Shown here: positions 5,656 through 9,152 of the stretch, one piece after another | How positions within the stretch are numbered: position 1 is the first letter of the stretch | How the letters are laid out: every line of letters begins with the position of its first letter | Assembly: GCA_038258185.1 (NCBI GenBank) | Contig: JBBSQD010000264.1 | Span: 1-9,152, forward strand | DNA: 9,152 bases | From: JAIOHN01 sp038258185 | GTDB lineage: Bacteria > Chloroflexota > Anaerolineae > Aggregatilineales > Phototrophicaceae | Reading direction: 5' to 3' | Notes under the pieces: generated by a model | What the model was told of the DNA's origin: nothing | The model's input: only the letters and a program-made list of their open reading frames with translations | The model's database searches: none | Made by a program: the position numbers and the translations under genes

Positions 5656-7203
5656 ATGAGTGGCCAGAATGAGAAGATTGAGGCAGTTCAAGCCTGGATT
5701 AATGACCTTCGACAGAGTCAAACTACAAACCCGGTAGAATTTAACACGGCTGAGGTTCTGCTCAGCGAGGTACTGGATCTGATCCATCCCAGAAAAGCGC
5801 CTGCAACGTCAGACCAGGGCTTGTCCGAAACGTATGCTGATCTGGAAAGGAAGGTTCAGGATCAAACTGTTGCATTGAACCGGGCGACTCACATCCTGAA
5901 AAGCCAGATCACTGAGCGGGAAACGGCTGCTCAAAAGCTGCGGCAAGCCTATACTGATTTAGAGCTGCACCTCCAGGAGCATATTGCTTACCAGTCACGG
6001 CTGAACCAGCGCCTGCAAGAACAAATTGATGAGCAAAAACGAACCTATGTGATTGAACAGGAGGAACGTGCGCTCACGGAAGCTTTAAGCGATACGCTGG
6101 CGACGATGAGCAGCACACTCGATCTCGATAAAATCCTGGATCATATCCTCGATACCATCGGACGAGTCACGCCTTATGATGGAGCCAATGTCCTGTTAGT
6201 GGAATCCGACCTTGTGCGGGTCGCACGGCAGAAAGGCTACATGACGAAAGGGCCGGAAGAGGAGCCTTTTACACAGCCGATTCCCATTACAAAACTGGCG
6301 ATTTTACAGCAATTGATCGATATGGGGAAACCGATAGCAATAGCTGACACGAACACCTCGCCATTGTGGATCGGTTTTCCCGGTCTGGACTGGATAAATT
6401 CAAATGTGATCGCCCCGATCCGTTCCAACGGGAAAACTCTGGGCTTTTTATCGCTGGATAGTGCGACCCCCGGTTATTTCACCCAGGTACATGCGGAACG
6501 GTTGCAGAGTTTTGCCAATCAAGCCGCGATTGCTATTCAGAATGCCCGATTACTGGATCGCGCCAAACGTGCAGCGGTGCTGGCCGAGCGAAACCGGCTG
6601 GCGAATGAATTGCATGATACTATTTCACAAACACTCTGGTCAATAAGCCTGATTGCTGAGCGATTACCGGCGATCTGGGAAGTTGACCAGGAAGCGGGTC
6701 GCGGCAGCCTGACGACCTTGCATCAACTCGCTCAGAACGCACTTGCCGAGATGCGCTCGTTACTGCTGGAACTTCACCCGTCATCCCTCACCGATGCAAG
6801 GTTGGGTGACCTGATCGGCCAGGCTGCTGTAATTATCACAAACCGTACCGGATTGAACATTTCAGTTCGGGTGGGACAGCAGGACCCCATCCCGCCGGAA
6901 GTCCATTTTGCTTTGTATCGAGTCGTACAGGAAGCACTTAACAATGTCGCTTTGCACGCTTCGGCCAGCCAGATTCAGATTTATTTCAGCAGCGATTCAG
7001 GCCGGATTGATCTCACGATTGAGGATGATGGCTTAGGCTTTAACGTAGCAGATATTGACACGGGCCGTTTGGGACTGAGTATTATGCGCGATCGTGTCAA
7101 AAATATCGGCGGGACGCTGGAAACTATCAGCCAAAAAGGTGAAGGAACACTCATCAGGGTTACATGGGCCGCGCAAACGGATAATACTATTATAAGCGAG
7201 TGA
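5656..7203 (+). CDS. Cytoplasmic GAF-domain sensor histidine kinase, NarL family
   Basis: The 515-residue product has no signal peptide or membrane segment, so it senses an internal cue. Residues 55-145 are charged and heptad-like, probably a coiled coil. Residues about 150-300 form a GAF domain (MSSTLDLDKILDHIL through FANQAAIAIQNA), which in this family binds a small ligand or cofactor. The dimerisation and phosphorylation domain of the HisKA_3 type follows, with phosphorylated His320 in LANELHDTISQTL. The ATPase domain shows the N-box YRVVQEALNN (421-430), the G1 box DDGLGF (457-462), the G2 box GRLGLSIMRDR (470-480) and GEGTLI (495-500). All catalytic motifs are intact. The ATG at 5656 has GAAGGTG ten bases upstream. 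The response regulator starts 12 bases after the stop, so the two form a two-component operon. The GAF ligand cannot be predicted. Confidence 0.95.
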   Translation: MSGQNEKIEAVQAWINDLRQSQTTNPVEFNTAEVLLSEVLDLIHPRKAPATSDQGLSETYADLERKVQDQTVALNRATHILKSQITERETAAQKLRQAYTDLELHLQEHIAYQSRLNQRLQEQIDEQKRTYVIEQEERALTEALSDTLATMSSTLDLDKILDHILDTIGRVTPYDGANVLLVESDLVRVARQKGYMTKGPEEEPFTQPIPITKLAILQQLIDMGKPIAIADTNTSPLWIGFPGLDWINSNVIAPIRSNGKTLGFLSLDSATPGYFTQVHAERLQSFANQAAIAIQNARLLDRAKRAAVLAERNRLANELHDTISQTLWSISLIAERLPAIWEVDQEAGRGSLTTLHQLAQNALAEMRSLLLELHPSSLTDARLGDLIGQAAVIITNRTGLNISVRVGQQDPIPPEVHFALYRVVQEALNNVALHASASQIQIYFSSDSGRIDLTIEDDGLGFNVADIDTGRLGLSIMRDRVKNIGGTLETISQKGEGTLIRVTWAAQTDNTIISE

Positions 7204-7215
7204 TGGAGACTAAAG

Positions 7216-7899
7216 ATGGGTGTGAGTCAAACGAAGGCAATTAACCCCCAAACACCGATTCGAATTGTGATCGTCGATGATCATGCCATGCTGCGTAAGG
7301 GTTTAGCAGTCTTTCTGATGAGTTATGCTGACCTCAAACTGGTGGGTGAGGCAGCAAATGGCAAAGATGCCCTGGCACTGTGCGCCCAGCATCAACCGGA
7401 TATTGTGTTGATGGATTTGATGATGCCCATCATGGATGGGATCACGGCTACTCGCCATATCCGCGACAAATTCCCAAATATCCAGGTCATTGCCCTCACC
7501 AGTTTCGGTGAAGAACGCCTGATAAAGCATGTTATTGCAGCAGGGGCGCTGAGCTATCTGTTTAAAAAGGTTTCGGCGGAAGATCTCGCCCGTGCTATCC
7601 GCGCCGCCCAAAAGGGCATTGCTACCTATGCACCTGAAGTGACTGAAATTCTCCTGCAATCCCTTCAAAAACCGAAATCACGCTTTGAAACCCTGACTCC
7701 TCGTGAGCATGAAGTGCTGGCACTGATGGTCAAGGGGATGGCAAATAATGAAATCGCGGATTTGCTGGTGATTAGCCTGTCTACGGCAAAATCGCATGTC
7801 AGCAATATTCTTGACAAGTTGGGTGTTGCCAGTCGCACCGAAGTGATCGCTATGGTTATGGAAGACAGCTTCCATTTAGGTGACTTCTATATCGAATAA
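7216..7899 (+). CDS. NarL/FixJ-family response regulator with LuxR-type DNA-binding domain
   Basis: The 227-residue product has a receiver domain at about 15-130 and a GerE/LuxR helix-turn-helix at about 157-215. The receiver has the acidic pair D21/D22 (IVDDH), phosphoacceptor D67 in VLMDLMMPIMDG, switch residue T95 and K117 in LFKK. The DNA-binding domain carries LTPREHEVLALMVKG, NNEIADLLVISLSTAKSHV and ILDKLGVASRTE, the standard LuxR signature. It should be a transcription factor activated by phosphorylation from the kinase encoded just upstream. GGAG at 7205-7208 precedes the ATG by seven bases. The gene ends in tandem stop codons (TAATAA). Its targets are unknown; the neighbouring promoters at 5224-5655 and 7900-8270 are natural candidates (inference). 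Confidence 0.96.
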   Translation: MGVSQTKAINPQTPIRIVIVDDHAMLRKGLAVFLMSYADLKLVGEAANGKDALALCAQHQPDIVLMDLMMPIMDGITATRHIRDKFPNIQVIALTSFGEERLIKHVIAAGALSYLFKKVSAEDLARAIRAAQKGIATYAPEVTEILLQSLQKPKSRFETLTPREHEVLALMVKGMANNEIADLLVISLSTAKSHVSNILDKLGVASRTEVIAMVMEDSFHLGDFYIE

Positions 7900-8174
7900 T
7901 AAGCCAGGATTCAGAGTAACTAACGCCATGTAGACCTTTAATCGGCCTGAGAGGTTGTCAAGTACCCAATTTATGACCTGTGGATGATAACGTTTGTAAT
8001 TGAATTATTCTGAGCCACACTAATACTTTTAATGAACCCTGCGGAGAATAAAAATCTATCCAGAAATTAGCGCGCCGCAAAATCCGTTCACAAAAATAAT
8101 CATCCTCATGGTGTTTTACCCCGTTTCAGGCGTTTCTGTCACGCTCCTGTACCGCTGCTGTCATGATCATTTTT

Positions 8175-8180
8175 TATACT
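8175..8180 (+). promoter_or_regulatory. Candidate -10 element for the secreted repeat protein
   Basis: TATACT matches five of six consensus -10 positions, in an AT-rich tract about 90 bases before the ATG at 8271. No good -35 box lies 16-18 bases upstream, so the promoter would need an activator or another sigma factor. Confidence 0.3.
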
Positions 8181-8198
8181 ACATTAAACGCAGCTGAT

Positions 8199-8246
8199 GG
8201 ATCGCCTGCTTCAATGTCTATGAAGGCATCAGGGCAGGTGCGATCC
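8199..8246 (+). promoter_or_regulatory. Structured RNA leader, unassigned
   Basis: GGATCGC plus CTGC (8199-8209) pairs with GCAG, a two-base bulge, and GCGATCC (8234-8246), an 11-base-pair bulged stem. Inside it CTTCA (8209-8213) and TGAAG (8221-8225) can form a second small hairpin. The structure ends 10 bases before the ribosome binding site of the secreted protein gene. It resembles a cis-regulatory element, but it matches no riboswitch class I recognise, including c-di-GMP aptamers. Confidence 0.4.
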
Positions 8247-8270
8247 GGAAAAACCCAGGAAGAAAATTTT

Positions 8271-9152
8271 ATGGCAAAGCAGATCACTACTCTAATTCTT
8301 TTTATGCTAATAATTTCTTTGTCAGCGCTACCGCTGGCCGCCCAGTCCGATACTTTTCAGATTGCCTATGGGGACACCATCTCTAATGGTGTGCCGGCAC
8401 CTGGCGCGGGTAACATCGAAACAGGTGGCGCTCAGGATGTTTATACTTTTCAGGTGACAGCCGGGGATGAAATCATCCTCGACTCGCTGCTTGGCACTTC
8501 AGGGCAATACCGATGGTTGTTCACTGCGCCTGATGGAACAGTTCTGTTCGACACCTTCGATGCTGATCGTCGAATCGTGTTGTCCCAAACCGGAGAATAC
8601 TCGTTAGCGATCAGGGGTAACAACGCGACTTTCACAGGTGTGTATTCCCTGCGACTTGCGCTGGTGCCTCCACCTCAGGAATTTGCGATCAGTATCGGGG
8701 ATACCGTTTCGGATGGTGTGCCCGCTGCCGGTGCGGGTAATCTGGAAGTGCCCGGAGCGCTGGACATCTATCGCTTTGACGGCGTGGCAGGGGAGGGCGT
8801 GATCTTTGACGCGCTGGTGGGTACAACCGGGCAATTTCGTATCATTTTAACCGCGCCCGATGGTACTCAGCTTTTCAACACCTTCTATCTCGATCAGACG
8901 GCGTCATTCTCGCAGACGGGTATCTACACTCTGAGCATCCAGGGACTTCAGCTTGTGGGTACAGGTGTCTATTCATTCCAACTATTATCCACCTCTACGG
9001 TTGAGGAATTTACGATCAGCATTGGCGATACGGTGTCGGACGGTGTGCCTGCTGCGGGTGCGGGTAATCTGGAGGCACCGGGAGCGGTAGATGTTTATCG
9101 CTTTGAGGGTGCAGCAAATCAGGGCATGATTTTCGACGCGCTGGTGGGTGCG
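8271..9152 (+). CDS. Secreted protein with tandem 109-residue PPC-like repeats, partial (3' end outside window)
   Basis: The frame is open from the ATG at 8271 to the right edge, giving 294 visible residues. AGGAAG lies eight bases upstream. Residues 1-25 are a clear signal peptide: charged start MAKQ, a hydrophobic core of Leu and Ile, then ALPLAAQS near the likely cleavage site. The mature part is a tandem repeat starting at residues 29, 138 and 247, exactly 109 residues apart. Each unit begins GDT(I/V)S(N/D)GVPA.GAGN(I/L)E, continues VYTF or IYRF and D(S/A)L(L/V)GT(S/T)GQ, then has APDGT and ends in a Tyr-rich strand such as TGVYS. This resembles the pre-peptidase C-terminal (PPC) beta-sandwich family, common in extracellular proteins as a binding or spacer module. 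No catalytic domain is visible yet. Export and a surface or extracellular location are inferred. Confidence 0.9.
   Translation, partial: MAKQITTLILFMLIISLSALPLAAQSDTFQIAYGDTISNGVPAPGAGNIETGGAQDVYTFQVTAGDEIILDSLLGTSGQYRWLFTAPDGTVLFDTFDADRRIVLSQTGEYSLAIRGNNATFTGVYSLRLALVPPPQEFAISIGDTVSDGVPAAGAGNLEVPGALDIYRFDGVAGEGVIFDALVGTTGQFRIILTAPDGTQLFNTFYLDQTASFSQTGIYTLSIQGLQLVGTGVYSFQLLSTSTVEEFTISIGDTVSDGVPAAGAGNLEAPGAVDVYRFEGAANQGMIFDALVGA
8355..9152 (+). repeat. In-frame tandem repeat, 327-base period (2.4 copies visible)
   Basis: Repeat units start at 8355, 8682 and 9009, exactly 327 bases apart. Units two and three are closest: their first twenty or so codons encode nearly the same peptide and differ mostly at third positions. 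Unit one is more diverged. The third copy is cut by the window edge and more copies may follow. Confidence 0.85.

Larger units (their letters stand above)
7900..8270. other. Intergenic region before the secreted repeat protein
   Basis: This 371-base region follows the response regulator gene. It has no convincing coding frame and no clear rho-independent terminator. It contains a -10-like TATACT at 8175-8180, a structured leader at 8199-8246 and a good ribosome binding site (AGGAAG at 8257-8262). No transposon ends or long repeats were seen. Confidence 0.55.

Noticed and set aside
8161..8176. Terminator from ATGATCAT followed by a T-run
   Set aside because: The 8-base palindrome has no loop and contains only two G-C pairs, so it would not form a stable terminator hairpin.
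1..9152. tRNA, rRNA, CRISPR, insertion sequence or phage attachment sites
   Set aside because: No cloverleaf, rRNA-like segment, short regularly spaced repeat, transposase or terminal inverted repeat was seen on either strand by eye.

Overview
The window looks like a chromosomal stretch from a free-living bacterium, most likely a member of the Chloroflexota (Anaerolineae-like). This placement is an inference from gene content: a GT4 glycosyltransferase fused to an all-helical C-terminal domain, a soluble GAF/NarL-type histidine kinase, and a secreted protein built from long PPC-like repeats. No rRNA, tRNA, CRISPR array or insertion sequence was seen. Coding density is high, with two gaps over 300 bases (5224-5655 and 7900-8270).

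Minus strand, read right to left from about 5223 to the left edge. Two tiny overlapping reading frames come first: a 46-residue membrane peptide and a 41-residue hydrophilic peptide, possibly one frameshifted gene. Next is a CheY-like single-domain response regulator (4846-4433), whose last 23 bases overlap the start of a full-length groEL (4455-2854). No groES lies beside it. A 136-base spacer with two interleaved inverted repeats follows. Then comes an Rcp1-like receiver that has lost its phosphoacceptor aspartate (2717-2208), overlapping by 8 bases a large glycosyltransferase that runs off the left edge (2215 to <1). The overlaps suggest coupled translation of these genes in one or two transcripts.

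Plus strand, from 5656 rightwards. A cytoplasmic NarL-family histidine kinase (coiled coil, GAF, HisKA_3, HATPase) is followed 12 bases later by its NarL/FixJ response regulator with a LuxR-type DNA-binding domain. After a 371-base gap a secreted protein with an exact 109-residue tandem repeat begins and runs off the right edge.

Working together (inference): the kinase and its LuxR-type regulator form a standard two-component pair. The divergent operon holds one intact stand-alone receiver, one receiver that probably cannot be phosphorylated by the usual route, a lone chaperonin and a sugar transferase. The most unusual point is a chaperonin gene physically coupled to receiver-domain genes and an envelope or glycan enzyme.
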